Assembly (NCBI GenBank): GCA_034769895.1
Contig: CM068369.1
Location: forward strand, 429,127,479 to 429,191,478
Direction of reading: 5' to 3'
Length of the DNA stretch: 64,000 nucleotides
Origin: Magicicada septendecula
Lineage: Eukaryota; Arthropoda; Insecta; Hemiptera; Cicadidae
In this document: positions 33,836-46,566 of the stretch, piece after piece
Numbering within the stretch: position 1 is the first letter of the stretch
How the letters are laid out: every line of letters starts with the position of its first letter
Notes under the pieces: model-generated
The model's database searches: none
Told to the model about the DNA's origin: nothing
The model's input: the letters and a program-made list of their open reading frames with translations, nothing else
Made by a program: the position numbers and the translations under genes

Positions 33836-33894
33836 CAATGAGAGTTTTTCTGTTTCGACAGAAAACCTCTCATTGGGGGGGGGGGTATTGTAAC
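33836..33894 (+). promoter_or_regulatory. Hairpin, G-run and LTR-like start
   Basis: CAATGAGAG...TTTTTCTG and CAGAAAA...CCTCTCATTG form an imperfect 17-bp stem (33836-33875). It is followed by an 11-G run (33875-33885), TAT and TGTAAC (33889-33894). A purine tract before TGTAAC matches the arrangement before the gypsy-A 3' LTR (16133-16171). This could be the 3' end of an otherwise unrecognised LTR element; no LTR end or partner LTR was found. Confidence 0.4.
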
Positions 33895-34999
33895 GGGGCA
33901 TATTAAGAGAAGGGTCTATTTTTTCAATTTAATAATTATTTGGGACTAATCTGTTTGGGCACCATTTATGGTCACGAAAACTTAATTTATGTAACACCCT
34001 GTATTCACCTTGTGCCAGGCGGCACTAGGTACGAAAGCAATAGAACATTGGAATGTGGATGTGTGCCACTCTGTATACTCTCCAACTCAAAGTCGATAAC
34101 GGAAGGAACACGAAAATACAACAAATTATCGTGTGACGTGGTGCCTTTTAAGCCAATGAGAGAACGAGTTATGGAAGAGACATCCGGTTAGCGGCCACGT
34201 GGTAATTTACATACAAAGAACGAAGAGCGTCACCCCGGCAGCTTGTTGCCTCAGTCGACTTAGAACTCCTGACCATACGGTCATGTAAAACATCGCTCGA
34301 GCTAATTAGGGTCGGCCGACCAGTAAATCTTGCTATTTTAATTTAAAGTAACAGTCAACCACGTTATAGTGACCGAACAGAAGTAACCGACAAATAATAA
34401 CATTCTAAACTTATATTCGGAGTGTGTCAGCAGAATCAAGTGTTAACAGTGATGGCAAAACCACGTGGATGAAGGGATGAGTACATAATTTAAACAGTTT
34501 GAACAGACAAAATATTTCAATTTTAATTAACTTCAATTCACTAATATTAAATTATGACAATTCAATAAAAAAACGGTTTATGGTATAAAAAGTATGAGGA
34601 ATGAATGAGTGAGTGAGCATGCTGGGTTGGTTTGCAATAAATATGGTCTAGTTTATTAAATAAAGTTAAGTATATTTCACAATCTATTTTCAATGTAACA
34701 TAAAAGAAAGACAAAATTGTTGATGTGGGAGTTATGGTAGTATTTGATGGCAAGATAAGATGAAATAAAAATGTGTTAAGTGAACGTATAAACATGTATT
34801 TGTCAATTGTATTCACCTGTTGTTTTTCTCTGCTAAAGTACACCAGACGACACCTTGGTCAATTATCAATAAGGTAGGTAACACAAATTTTGATATTTTA
34901 AACAGTCAATTCACGTGTACTGCTTCAGTTGACGCCCTTAACAGGAGCGAAATTTAATTATTATTATTTTAATCACTAATTAAGCTGTACTGCTTCAAG
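33895..34999. other. Non-coding, candidate LTR interior
   Basis: If 33889 starts an LTR, this would be its body, but no CA end or second copy is visible in the window. Open frames at 33940-34191 (plus) and 34562-34843 (minus) have no recognised domain. Confidence 0.3.
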
Positions 35000-35104
35000 A
35001 GTGATCGTACCAATTGGAGAAGTAAAGCCCCAGAACAGCACACAGTTTCCACGTTATGTAATACCAGTGGAAACTTGACTGTTAATGGATTTGATCAACA
35101 TCAT

Positions 35105-35526
35105 TTACAGTTGACACGAGCGCAACAGTGTCAATTGTGTGCCCTGACTTAGTCAGCAACCGCCAACCTCAAATTAGCTCTTGTACAATACAGACTGTGA
35201 CTGGAAGCCCCGTCAAAGTGCTAGGAAAGGTAGACGTACGTGTACGCCTGGGTCTTCTCAAGTTTAGCCAACAAATGGTCATTGCAGACATTATCGATGA
35301 AGTGATTCTTGCCACGGACATTATGAATGCCTACGGATTCATTGTGGACTTAAGAGAGAATGTCCTGAGGGTTGGGAAAGAGAAGATAAAGCTTTGCATG
35401 GCTAAAATGACAGGGTCTACCAACCATTCGATTAAGCAAGTGGCATTGGCTGAAGAAAAAGTCAACAGTTCTGGTCAAGAGGAACCCTGCCTATTGCAAG
35501 CAGAAAATAAATGGAGAAAGAACTAG
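35105..35526 (+). pseudogene. Gypsy-B2 protease remnant
   Basis: The frame contains VDTSATVSIVCPDL (DTS in place of the DTG expected at the active site), GSPVKVLGKVDVRVRLG, ADIIDEVILATDIMNAYGF and VLRVGKEKIKL. It aligns with the gypsy-B protease at 25506-26112. Stops or a change of frame separate it from upstream gag-like sequence. Confidence 0.75.
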
Positions 35527-35921
35527 CAGAGGAAGTACAAACAAGTATAACGACAAAAGAAGTGATTGGAAAGCCAACTATGGGTGTCAAGACAAGACTC
35601 TTGCTTGTTCCTGAGTTAATGGAAGAACCCGGGGAAAACGTTGCTGAAGATGAAGTCACGCAAGAGGTTGCTGACGAGAACCAATCAGACTTGGGCCAGC
35701 TAATGGCATATAGGTCATCAGTACATGACACAACAGGAGTGATTCCCGCAAAACTAGTGATTGAGCGGAAAACTCATATTCCTGGGAACTTGATGTTTGG
35801 ATCACACGACACAGAATTCGAAGAACCGGAGAATTATCTTTCACACGTAGACCAGCTATGTAGATCATTGGCCAAGTATTACTTCAGAGATGGGTTGCCA
35901 GTTTGGGACGAACAGGCTTAA
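35511..35921 (+). pseudogene. Gypsy-B2 fused fragment with integrase tail
   Basis: 136 codons. The first half is acidic and not recognised. The second half (LMAYRSSVHDTTGVIPAKLV, PGNLMFGS) matches the integrase region LMAYRSSVHDTTGMTPAKLV of gypsy-B at 23179-23436. The junction is the scar of a large internal deletion. Confidence 0.7.
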
Positions 35922-35932
35922 GGAGGGGGCGG

Positions 35933-36458
35933 TGTTACGTAATGCAGAAAAAGTGTTACACCATTACAAAACATTCTATGTGTTTCTTGGATGTTCCAGA
36001 CGAATCCGGCTGTAATGTTGTGTGCGTACATGATCTCAACATGCATTAGTGAGACTTTTCTAGACGTCGCCAGCCGCATGCACTGTGTCAAGGCCGCAAC
36101 CAATTACGTTCTAGTGTAGTGCTGATGCGCAGTACGGATGTTTCTGGATTTTCAGAAGGGTATAAATACAAGTACTCAGCGACACTCAGTTTGTTATTGT
36201 CGGACGATTTGATTCGAAGGACTGTAGCGAAGTGTTGTGTTTTATAATTGTGCGGGACAATATTTTAATACAATTGTGTTTTATATTAGTTGACATTTTT
36301 ATTGCGTGTAAACAATTATTTGCTTGTTGTAAAAGACTATCTTGTTGATTACAAACTGTTTAAATGCAATAATTAAAGCTAGTGATTAGTGACTTAATTG
36401 GTGTTTTGTATTTTGTTTTCCACTGTACCATATGACGATCAGTTCGACCGTCGTAACA
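35933..36458 (+). repeat. Gypsy-B2 3' LTR (526 bp)
   Basis: Begins TGTTACG after a G-rich purine tract and ends CGTAACA. It contains TATAAATA near 36163. It is homologous to 22860-22382 plus 4595-4574 on the opposite strand, which lets the broken gypsy-B LTR be recognised. Confidence 0.82.
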
Positions 36459-36583
36459 ATATTACTTTTGTTGTTGATTTGCTGAGTTCAAATTTTAATA
36501 ATGGTTCAAATTCAGACACCCAAGCAATTGAAAAGAATTTTATAATTTGTTTATCATATATGTTTACATATTGTATTACTATA

Positions 36584-38636
36584 CAGTGGAACTTGGTTAT
36601 TACGGCCTCGGCTGTTACGTCAACTCGGGTGTAGCGTTATTTTGTCATAAGTCCGGTCAAACTGATATCTTTAACATTATAAAAATTCCCGGTTTTAACG
36701 TCACTAAATATTGTACTACTCTGTTATAGCATCAAAAATTTCTCAGATATTTTACTCTAAATTTCATATAAAAGTATATATGTGCGCGCGCTACACCCAT
36801 GGCTATAGACATACATTGTATGCAAGCGATAAGCACTGTAACAGCACTATAACCACTGTTTATAGAATTTTATACGTAGGTCTACATTTTTATACAGTAG
36901 TCATGGCAAGTTCTAGTACAAAAAGAAAGGTTCCGTCTATTCAAGAGAAAGTACGTGTAATTAGATCATATGAAAGCGGACGTAAAATAGCTGATGTATT
37001 CCGTGAGTTTGGTTTAGTGAATTCTACTGTAGGATCAATTTTAAAAAACAAGGACAAAATTTTAAAAAAATTTGAGGAAGCTGGAGAAAAAATTAGGAAA
37101 TGCGAACATGGTGATGTGGATGCAGCATTATTGAAATGGTTCAAACAGTGTCGATGTTCAGATATTCCTGTGAGTGGACCAATTCTGAAAGAGAAAGCTA
37201 CAGAATTCGGAAAATTGTTTGGTATTGATTTTACGTGCTCCAACGGATGGCTAGATCGATTTAAGGCCCGACACTTGATTTCCTTTGCAAAAATTTGTGG
37301 TGAGGCAAAATGCGTAGATCTGAACGTTACAGGCGATTGGGTGCGTAACACTTGGCCAGAAATTAGACGATCATATAAAGATGAAGACATCTTTAATGGA
37401 GATGAAGCCGGAATTTTTTATAAATTAACTCCAGATAAGGCTTTCAAATTTAAAAATGAAAAGTGCGTTGGTGGGAAGTTCTCTAAACAAAGAGTTACAG
37501 TTTTTGTTTGTGCGAACATGACGGGAACCGAAAAAAGGAAGTTTAGTTATCGGGAAAAGTTTGCATCCTAGATGTTTTAAAAACATCAAAAAACTTCCTG
37601 CAAGTTACACTGCCAACAAAAAAGCGTGGATGACTTCTAGTATTTTTGAAGATGAACTAAGAAAGTGGGATAAAGAACTGTCATCGAAAAACAGAAAAAT
37701 TCTACTTCTAGTTGACAACTGTGCAGCCCATCCAAAGTTAAATTTGACAAACATTAATCTGGTCTTCTTACCGGCCAACTGTACGAGTGTCCTGCAACCT
37801 ATGGACCAAGGCGTCATTAGAAGCCTAAAGTGTCACTACCGCAAGCAACTTTTAAAAAAAATTATTTTCTGTATGGGCATGGCGCAACCTGCCACAATTT
37901 CACTCTTAGATGCAATACAATTCCTAGACGACTCTTGGAAGAGTGTAACACAGAAGACAATAGCAAAATGTTTTAGTAAGGCACAACTCGTACATGAAAA
38001 TTTACCCTATGATGACGAAGACGATGACTTGCCGCTCTCGGAGTGGATTAAGAAATTCGATGTAAATGAACTTGATTCCTATGCATCAGTGGATGACCAA
38101 GTAGAAACATTCCAAGTGTTGAGTGACGCAGAAATTATCGCGGAAGTAAAAAACATTGAAGCAGAAGATAGTGTTGAAGAAGATGCTGAGCTAGAGGAGG
38201 ATGCCGACATCGTTTGTCCGACAGTACAGGAAGCAATGAGAGCCGCCGAAACTCTTTCACGATTTTACTGCTTTAGAGAGATGTTTGACAACACGTTCAA
38301 TGCAGCGCAGCATCTCCACAGCACAACAGAAAGAATTTATTTTTCAGAAAGGAGCGTTCAAAAGAAAATTACGGACTACTTTCGACAGTAAGTCTAAATG
38401 TAAGTTACATGTACTTTCTTTTTGATCTTTTAAAATATTCTTCATGCTGTTTGTATAAATGAAATGCAGTTTGTAAACTTTAGAATAAATATCACGAATA
38501 ATGTTAATAATGCAAAGATCTTTTTTTTATTTCTCCTTCCTTACTAGTGATTAAAAAGGGTCTTTTATAACGTCACTCGGACATAACGTCATTATTTTTT
38601 TGGTCCCTTCAATGACGTTATAACCAAGTTCCACTG
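36584..38636 (+). mobile_element. Tigger/pogo-type DNA transposon, nearly intact
   Basis: Terminal inverted repeats CAGTGGAACTTGGTTATTACG (36584) and its complement ending CCACTG (38636), flanked by TA on both sides (36582-36583, 38637-38638). Total 2053 bp. It carries a single transposase gene with one frameshift. TA duplication and CAGTGG ends fit the Tc1/mariner-pogo superfamily. Confidence 0.92.
36903..38391 (+). pseudogene. Tigger/jerky-like transposase with one frameshift
   Basis: ATG at 36903 (MASSSTKRKVPSIQEK). N-terminal CENP-B-like helix-turn-helix: KVRVIRSYESGRKIADVFREF (shortened) and NSTVGSILKNKDKI. HTH/CENPB DNA-binding second part: GWLDRFKARHLISF. DDE core: first Asp in FNGDEAGIFYKL, second in LLLVDNCAAHPKL, third region in LPANCTSVLQPMDQGVI. 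The first frame (to 37571) and second frame (from about 37555) are out of register near 37540-37560, after NMTGTEKRK. The rest is open to TAA at 38389, ending in an acidic tail and ITDYFRQ. It would bind the terminal repeats and cut and paste the element; the frameshift disables this copy. Confidence 0.9.
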
Positions 38637-38981
38637 TATATGTTATTAATGTGTGTCTAATATCAAAGATATGTTATGTTTTCAGTGTGTAATCTTATAA
38701 AAGAAAATATTCTGAATTTTCAGTTTTAATTTTTAATAATCTATTAATTTTCTTTTATATTTAATAAATAGTTGATTGATTCTTTTCCAATGTTTTTATT
38801 AATCATTTCATGCAATAACTTCTCATTCCTCTATTTAAAAATAAGTTTATTGTGCAACCACATATAGTTAATGCAACAAACACAAAAATCCTACAACCTA
38901 GCTGACGATTAACACTATACAGTTGCAATGGGTACATGGACAGAAGTGTATTCGTTTTGTAATACTTGTAACATTGCAAAT

Positions 38982-39017
<36 letters not shown>

Positions 39018-39453
39018 AATTTATTTAATTTCTTTACCTCAAATATGTTTTTTCCCTTATTAGGAACATGTATCAGGAATCCTATTGTTCCCATCCTCAG
39101 CCTTCCTAATAGACTGTCGCAAAAAGTGTTTGAATATATATTTGCAAATTGGGGATTATAGTTACTCAATGAAGTATTGCTAACACATACAGTGCAGTAG
39201 CATCTGTTGAATATAAATGAATTAAAATATACTATATAGGAGTAATGATATACTCACTATTAGAAAATGCTGCTATGTTAGCATGACAGCTGAACAAACA
39301 GTTATTATTCCACTGAATGATCAACAACTTTGTACATCCCCTACATTAAGAATATACTTCACAGTGAAAGTTGGAGGGAAATGGAAATGGAAAGATATGT
39401 CAATAAAAAAACGTTTTTGTAATTTAACAAATATCATAATTCATACTCAGTAT
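38637..39453. other. Non-coding, with (AT)n tract
   Basis: Intergenic region downstream of the host gene. It holds a pure AT repeat at 38984-39012. No supported gene; the short frame 39283-39471 lacks domains. Confidence 0.45.
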
Positions 39454-39494
39454 TTTATTGTTCTTCTGTAAAATGAATTTTTGTATGCTTTAAT
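39454..39494 (-). terminator. Candidate WDR18 polyadenylation signals
   Basis: On the minus strand AATAAA lies at 39459-39454 and the variant ATTAAA at 39494-39489, about 245-285 bp after the stop codon. Both are plausible in this AT-rich context; transcript ends are not known. Confidence 0.4.
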
Positions 39495-39737
39495 ACTTAG
39501 GCTTTCACATACATAAACACATGGTATACAACACTGTTGGTCAATATTTTTGAGACAAATTTCTTGCAAGAAACAAATAAACCACTCACACAAAATAATT
39601 CTTAGCTAGCAGCTGGCTTTTATAATCTCACAAACATATAAGAACGTTTTAACAAAAGATATAAAAAAGTTATTTTAAAATTAAAGTACAGAAATGGTTT
39701 ACAAACAATACTCAAATTAGAATATTAATTTTTAACA

Positions 39738-40514
39738 CTAATTCTTATGTTTTTTCAATTTCTTTTTTTTCTTGTCTTTATTGTGGTTTGATAATCTAAC
39801 CGGCTTTTTTCCTGTTTTGAAAGTTACAAATGGTCGTATTGGCTTTACAACTTCTTCTTCAGTATCATATTTATCTCTGTTAAATATTTCTTTAACAGCC
39901 AGTTTAAACAGCTCAGAATTGACTGTTTTCAGCATTTTAATTTCATTATTCAGATTTTCTACGCTACTTTTATCACCATTTTCAACTACACTAGCCACAC
40001 GGCTAATTCCATCATCATCAATATCGTCATCTTCTATTGATACTCCATGTGGCATGATGATTTCAAGAGAGTGTTCATAAAGTTCACTGGTCTTTTGGAA
40101 AGAACACAGGATCACTGATGGTTTAAAATCATGGCTAAGCATGTGCTTAGGTGTCAGTGTAAAGAAAGCGTTAGTGACTGGACCTTTGTGAGGTATTGTT
40201 CTCAAACATTGCTTGCTTACTATGTGCCAGATTTTTACTGTTTCATCCACAGAACCAGACATTAACAATTCCCCATCAATCGAATTCGACAAACATGTGA
40301 CTGCTTTTGTATGTCCTGTAAATGCTGAAGTAGTTTCCTCACCACTTAAATGGTAGTCCAGAGTTCTTGGTGGATTTAACAATGAATACTCAAAAATGCT
40401 GCCATTAATACTGCCAACAAACACTTTACTTTCCATTGGATTGATAGAAACAGCCCTCAAGATTGCATCAAACACCAAAGAAACGAGTACATTCCCTGTA
40501 GACAAATCATATAC
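39738..40514 (-). CDS. WDR18: WDR18 last exon (WD repeats and C-terminal tail)
   Basis: 258 codons to TAG at 39738. The exon starts after the acceptor TTTTTTTTACAG at 40515 in phase 0, with VYDLSTGNVLVSLVF. WD-like blades: AVSINPMESKVFVGSINGSI and HTKAVTCLSNSIDGELLMSGS...VDETVKIWHI. Then SKQCLRTIPHKGPVTNAFF, highly like WDR18 of other animals. The tail has a predicted coiled coil (VENLNNEIKMLKTVNSELFKL) and a Lys-rich end. WDR18 is the Ipi3 homologue, a nucleolar/nucleoplasmic partner of TEX10 and PELP1 in 60S ribosome maturation. No damage is seen. Confidence 0.9.
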   Translation of the reverse strand, partial: VYDLSTGNVLVSLVFDAILRAVSINPMESKVFVGSINGSIFEYSLLNPPRTLDYHLSGEETTSAFTGHTKAVTCLSNSIDGELLMSGSVDETVKIWHIVSKQCLRTIPHKGPVTNAFFTLTPKHMLSHDFKPSVILCSFQKTSELYEHSLEIIMPHGVSIEDDDIDDDGISRVASVVENGDKSSVENLNNEIKMLKTVNSELFKLAVKEIFNRDKYDTEEEVVKPIRPFVTFKTGKKPVRLSNHNKDKKKKKLKKHKN

Positions 40515-41103
40515 CTGTAAAAAAAACTTCAATTTGAATTCAAGTACATATAATTTAATTTTTCTAAATTCCTCCATAACTAATCACAACCATACTAGTT
40601 GGCTCCCTAAGCTTCAGAATTTTCTCACTATTTTGAAAAAATACATATTAGATAAAATCAAAACAATACATTTTATCTTTTAAAGCTGTGAGTAAAGTTC
40701 ATTGTATACATGAATCTTAGCATTAGCAGACAAACATCATGGGAGGTAACCATACATGATTATCATAGTTAACAGAGATTTTGCTATACCTTAAAAAGTA
40801 GAAGAAACATTATGAAAACCCTGACTACTCTATTAATTTTTGTGCTAAAATAATAATTGTAAAACAGTCAGTCATTATTACTTTTTTATTATTATGAATA
40901 CAAGAAACACTAAAAACTGAACAATGCATTGGTTTCTTCTTTTTAGTTACATTTATAACCATAATGCCTAAGTGGCAAATAATTTAATGTACTACCTAGC
41001 TTCTAAGTTCTGTACGCTTCAATAAATATGTACAGGTTTATATGGAACACTTTTCCATATAATGTGTACAAAAGTGTAAATGTATACACCCTGTATTAGA
41101 ATA
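40515..41103. other. Intronic, no element recognised
   Basis: AT-rich intron sequence between the last WDR18 exon and the fold-back element. Nothing is recognised. Confidence 0.45.
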
Positions 41104-41639
41104 TACGGTGATTCAAAATTGCACGGCAATCACTCGGGACCTGATTCTATAGCTAAAAATATGAAAAAAGTACATATATCCATAGGTCCGAAAACGGTTT
41201 GTTAGCGAGTTATGGCTCGTGAACCAGTTCGCCCTGATTTCTGCTCCCACGGTAAAATGACGCCATACTGAAATTCGTGGGGTATAAAGTGAAGGGTAAA
41301 TTTGGTGGTTTCTTATAGTTTTTGATCTGAAAAATTGAATAAAAGAGGTCCCAGACCTCTATCTTAATTAGTTTTTAAGAAAAACAGGGTAAGCACAGAA
41401 AATTGGAGTCGAAAAACACACATTTTTGGATTTGGGATAAAATAACTTCGTTAATTTGCTGATAAACAAATACAAATTTCTAACTAACTTTGTAGAGAAT
41501 TTAATTATGAGAAAACTGATGTGTACTGTATAATGTCTATTAAAAGTAAGTACAAATTTGAGAAATTTGACTTTTATTAAAAACAAAACAGACCAAAATG
41601 CGCAAGAAAAGTGTTACAATTTACAAGAAATGGCACTGT

Positions 41640-41990
41640 AAACTTTTGAAACACCTACACTTGGGGAGACGAAAACCCATGTGACTGCCTCTAAGACATG
41701 ACCAATTTAATGAGTGGTGCGGTCTTCTTGGTGATAATCTCTTAGGCCCTTTTTTCTTACCACTAAGGCTTAATGGAAGACAATACTTACATTTTTTGCA
41801 AACGCATCTGTTGGAACTCTTGGAAGATATTCCACTTGCAGATAAGAGTGCATATGTGGTTTTTGAATGACGGTGCATCTGCTCACTATTCTCATGATTC
41901 GATGAACCATTTAAATAATATATTTGGTAAGCGATGGATTGGTCGAAACGGACCAGTAAAATGGCCACCTCGAATTCCCCAGAAAAGTCT
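41640..41990 (+). pseudogene. Mariner-like transposase fragment, left arm
   Basis: Scattered frames include GDNLLGPFFLPLRLNG-type sequence, then WFLNDGASAHYSHDSMNHL and GKRWIGRNGPVKWPP. It is a diverged copy of the fragment on the opposite strand at 42314-42622, with frameshifts. Only the last two catalytic-acid regions of an IS630/Tc1-mariner-like DDE domain are present. Confidence 0.72.
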
Positions 41991-42313
41991 TACAATATTA
42001 AACAGAACAAAGGTTCTCGTAAACATTTTCACAACAAATACAACTGTGAACAAATTGAAAACTTATATTATTGAAGTTTTCCTTCGAATGATTAAATATC
42101 AAAATTGTAAAATTGATAAAGCTGCAAACATTGGTTCAAAGCAGTTGTTCAATGTGGCCATTTTGTTGAATGCAGAATTCAGCTAGGCGAATCCATTTAG
42201 CCCGGCACGTTTTATAGCATCAGGATTATTCTTACCAGGAGCTCCATATTCTATTATGTGTGTCTCAATTCTTCTTGTGTGCCAATATGAACGGAATAAA
42301 CTAACGACTTCAT

Positions 42314-42622
42314 TCAACCCCAAAGGAAAAAGTCTGCTGGCGTGAGATCAGGAGATCGAGGTGGCCATTTTACTGGTCCATTTCGACCAATCCATCGCTT
42401 ACCGAATGTATTATTTAAATGGTTCATAGAATCATGACAATAGTGAGCAGATGCACTGTCATTCAAAAACCACATCTGCATTCTATCTGCACGTGGAATA
42501 TCTTCCAAGAGTTCCATCAGATGCGTCTGCAAAAAATGTAAGTATTGTCTTCCATTAAGCCTTAGTGGTAAGAAAAAAGGGCCTAAGAGATTATCACCAA
42601 GATTATGTCTTGGGACAGTCAC
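42314..42622 (-). pseudogene. Mariner-like transposase fragment, right arm
   Basis: 102 codons: GDNLLGPFFLPLRLNGRQYL, then WFLNDSASAHYCHDSMNHL, GKRWIGRNGPVKWPPRSPDL and TPADFFLWG. The Asp of LND and the Asp of SPDL are 36 residues apart, as in DDE/D transposases of the Tc1-mariner supergroup. The N-terminal DNA-binding part is missing, and the frame runs into the loop between the arms. Confidence 0.8.
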
Positions 42623-43128
42623 GTGGGTTTTCGTCTGCCCAAGTGTAGGTGTTTCAAAAGTTTACAGTGCCATTTCTTGTAAATTGTAACACTTTTCTTG
42701 CGCATTTTGGTCTGTTTTGTTTTTAATAAAAGTCAAATTTCTCAAATTTGTACTTACTTTTAATAGACATTATACAGTACACATCAGTTTTCTCATAATT
42801 AAATTCTCTACAAAGTTAGTTAGAAATTTGTATTTGTTTATCAGCAAATTAACGAAGTTATTTTATCCCAAATCCAAAAATGTGTGTTTTTCGACTCCAA
42901 TTTTCTGTGCTTACCCTGTTTTTCTTAAAAACTAATAGAGGTCTGGGACCTCTTTTATTCAATTTTTCAGATCAAAAACTATAAGAAACCACCAAATTTA
43001 CCCTTCACTTTATACCCCACGAATTTCAGTATGGCGTCATTTTACCGTGGGAGCAGAAATCAGGGCGAACTGGTTCACGAGCCATAACTCGCTAACAAAC
43101 CGTTTTCGGACCTATGGATATATGTACT

Positions 43129-44793
<1,665 letters not shown>

Positions 44794-44862
44794 GTACTTT
44801 TTTTCTTATTTTTAGCTATAGAATCAGGTCCCGAGAGATTGCCGTGCAATTTTGAATCACCC

Positions 44863-45132
44863 TATACAGGGTGATTCATGAACTTTTACTGCCACTTTTA
44901 GAGTTTGTTCTACTATTAAAAATAATGAAAAACGTTCATATAATCATAGGTCTGAAAACGTCCGTTTACCATCTGGGCTCCATTTTGTGTGTATGTGTTT
45001 TTAAGGAAAATTTTATAACTCAAGAAGAAATTGAGACATTTTAATGGAATTTAGTACACATGTTTACATTAATGTTCTTTAATAAAGAAGAAACTAATGT
45101 TACTTTGTGACCTCTAATTTCAAAATAGTGGC
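44863..45132. other. Spacer with mariner-like terminal sequence
   Basis: TACAGGGTGATTCATGAACTTT at 44863 (first 20 bases compared) resembles another mariner-type end directly abutting the fold-back element. No matching second end was found. Confidence 0.35.
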
Positions 45133-45850
45133 GGGTCAGTCTATTTCAAATCACCCAATTTAAATTAAATTTGTTGCTCAACATTTTTTATATTTATAAT
45201 TTGTTTACCAGTTGTTCCCCCTATAACACTGTGAGTTCAAAACCATGGTTAACATTTTTTTAATGTTCATAACTTTTTTTGGCAGCTTTTTTTAATTAGC
45301 CACTTAGTTGATGGTTGGCTCAAAATGAGTTTTGCAGAAAATCATCTAGCTCTTCATTTTTACAGATATCAAGATAAATCCAAAACCAAAATGTTCAGAA
45401 CAATATATTCTAAATTTGTTGTTGTCACCTTACTTCACCTAAGTAGTGAGGGAAAAATGCCAAAAAATTCACAACTATAGAATAAAAATAAACATAAAAA
45501 ACGGGTTTTTAGGGCTATAAAATTTTACGAAGGAAAAGAGACTCGCCTATAATTTTTTTTCTTGCATAGATTTATCATAGTACTACTTGCTGTAGGAGTT
45601 TCAATCTTAAGAACTGTCTCCTTTTTTTATACGGAATTTCAAAAATGAACGAAAGCTCGTTATCAGCAGCGTTCAAGGTTTAATTATCTCAAAAGGAACT
45701 GAGTGAAAAATTGTGAAATTTTATAGAATATATGTCTTTATGATAAGAATATATCATATAAATTTGATGACTGAGACTCAACTGGTTTCAGAATTATAAT
45801 GCATCAAAGTTGGCAAAAAATTTCTGATATTTGTGTGCTCAGTCAAACAG
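45133..45850 (+). repeat. Left long terminal inverted repeat
   Basis: Pairs with 53530-54215 on the opposite strand. Differences are frequent, including small indels, which points to an old element. Confidence 0.72.
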
Positions 45851-46566
45851 TGAAAAGTGAAAAAAATAATCTCATTTCATGGACAACCTTGATCATATTA
45901 TTATTTGATTCCATATATAATTGTTTACTTAAATCATATTTTGAACATGTTTCATTTTGATTGTAAGTTTATATTAAAAATTTCATTATGATCAAAATAT
46001 ATAATAATTAACAAACAGTGTTATAAATCTATCAGTATTGTACTATTTTAAGATGACAACATAAAGCTATAATGAAATTATTTTCTGCACATTTATTCTT
46101 GTGAGCAATGCTGTATTTATATTATTTAAAAGTTTCGTTGCTTTTTTATATATATAATCAATTTAATTTAGTATAAAACAAAAAATATTTACTTTCCATA
46201 GTAAAAGTATGCTTTGTTTGATTTTAAAAGGCCTTTTGTACGCAAATTTTTAAGCACATATTACTTCAAAATTAAAACTGAAAAAAATTGTTTAAATTTT
46301 TACAAAGTTGTGAGGTGTAACAAAGTAGCACTGTGCAAATAAAGTTCAAGAAATTCTACTGCGTTTTAAAATAAACAGTTTCCCAAGAATTTACTTTTTG
46401 CGACATGAGGCCTTTCATAAATAAGCGATTCATATTCTTCCTTATCGCAAAATTAAACTAATGTATTAAAATGGAGTTTTTATCAACTAAATATGACAAT
46501 TTTGTGTTTCTGTGAGCTAACCTTTACATACTTTATATACAAGTCATTTGTTTATTCCAGGCAATT

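Larger units (their letters stand above)
35000..36458 (+). mobile_element. Internally deleted gypsy-B relative (gypsy-B2) with 3' LTR
   Basis: A protease fragment (from about 35105 to 35510) runs almost directly into an integrase C-terminal fragment (about 35660-35900) and then a purine tract (AAGGAGGGGGCGG) and LTR 35933-36458. RT, RNase H and most of integrase are missing. The 5' LTR was not found and the left boundary is approximate. Confidence 0.75.

Noticed and set aside
41368-42935. Two identical 72-codon frames on opposite strands
   Set aside because: They are the inverted terminal parts of the fold-back element, not genes.
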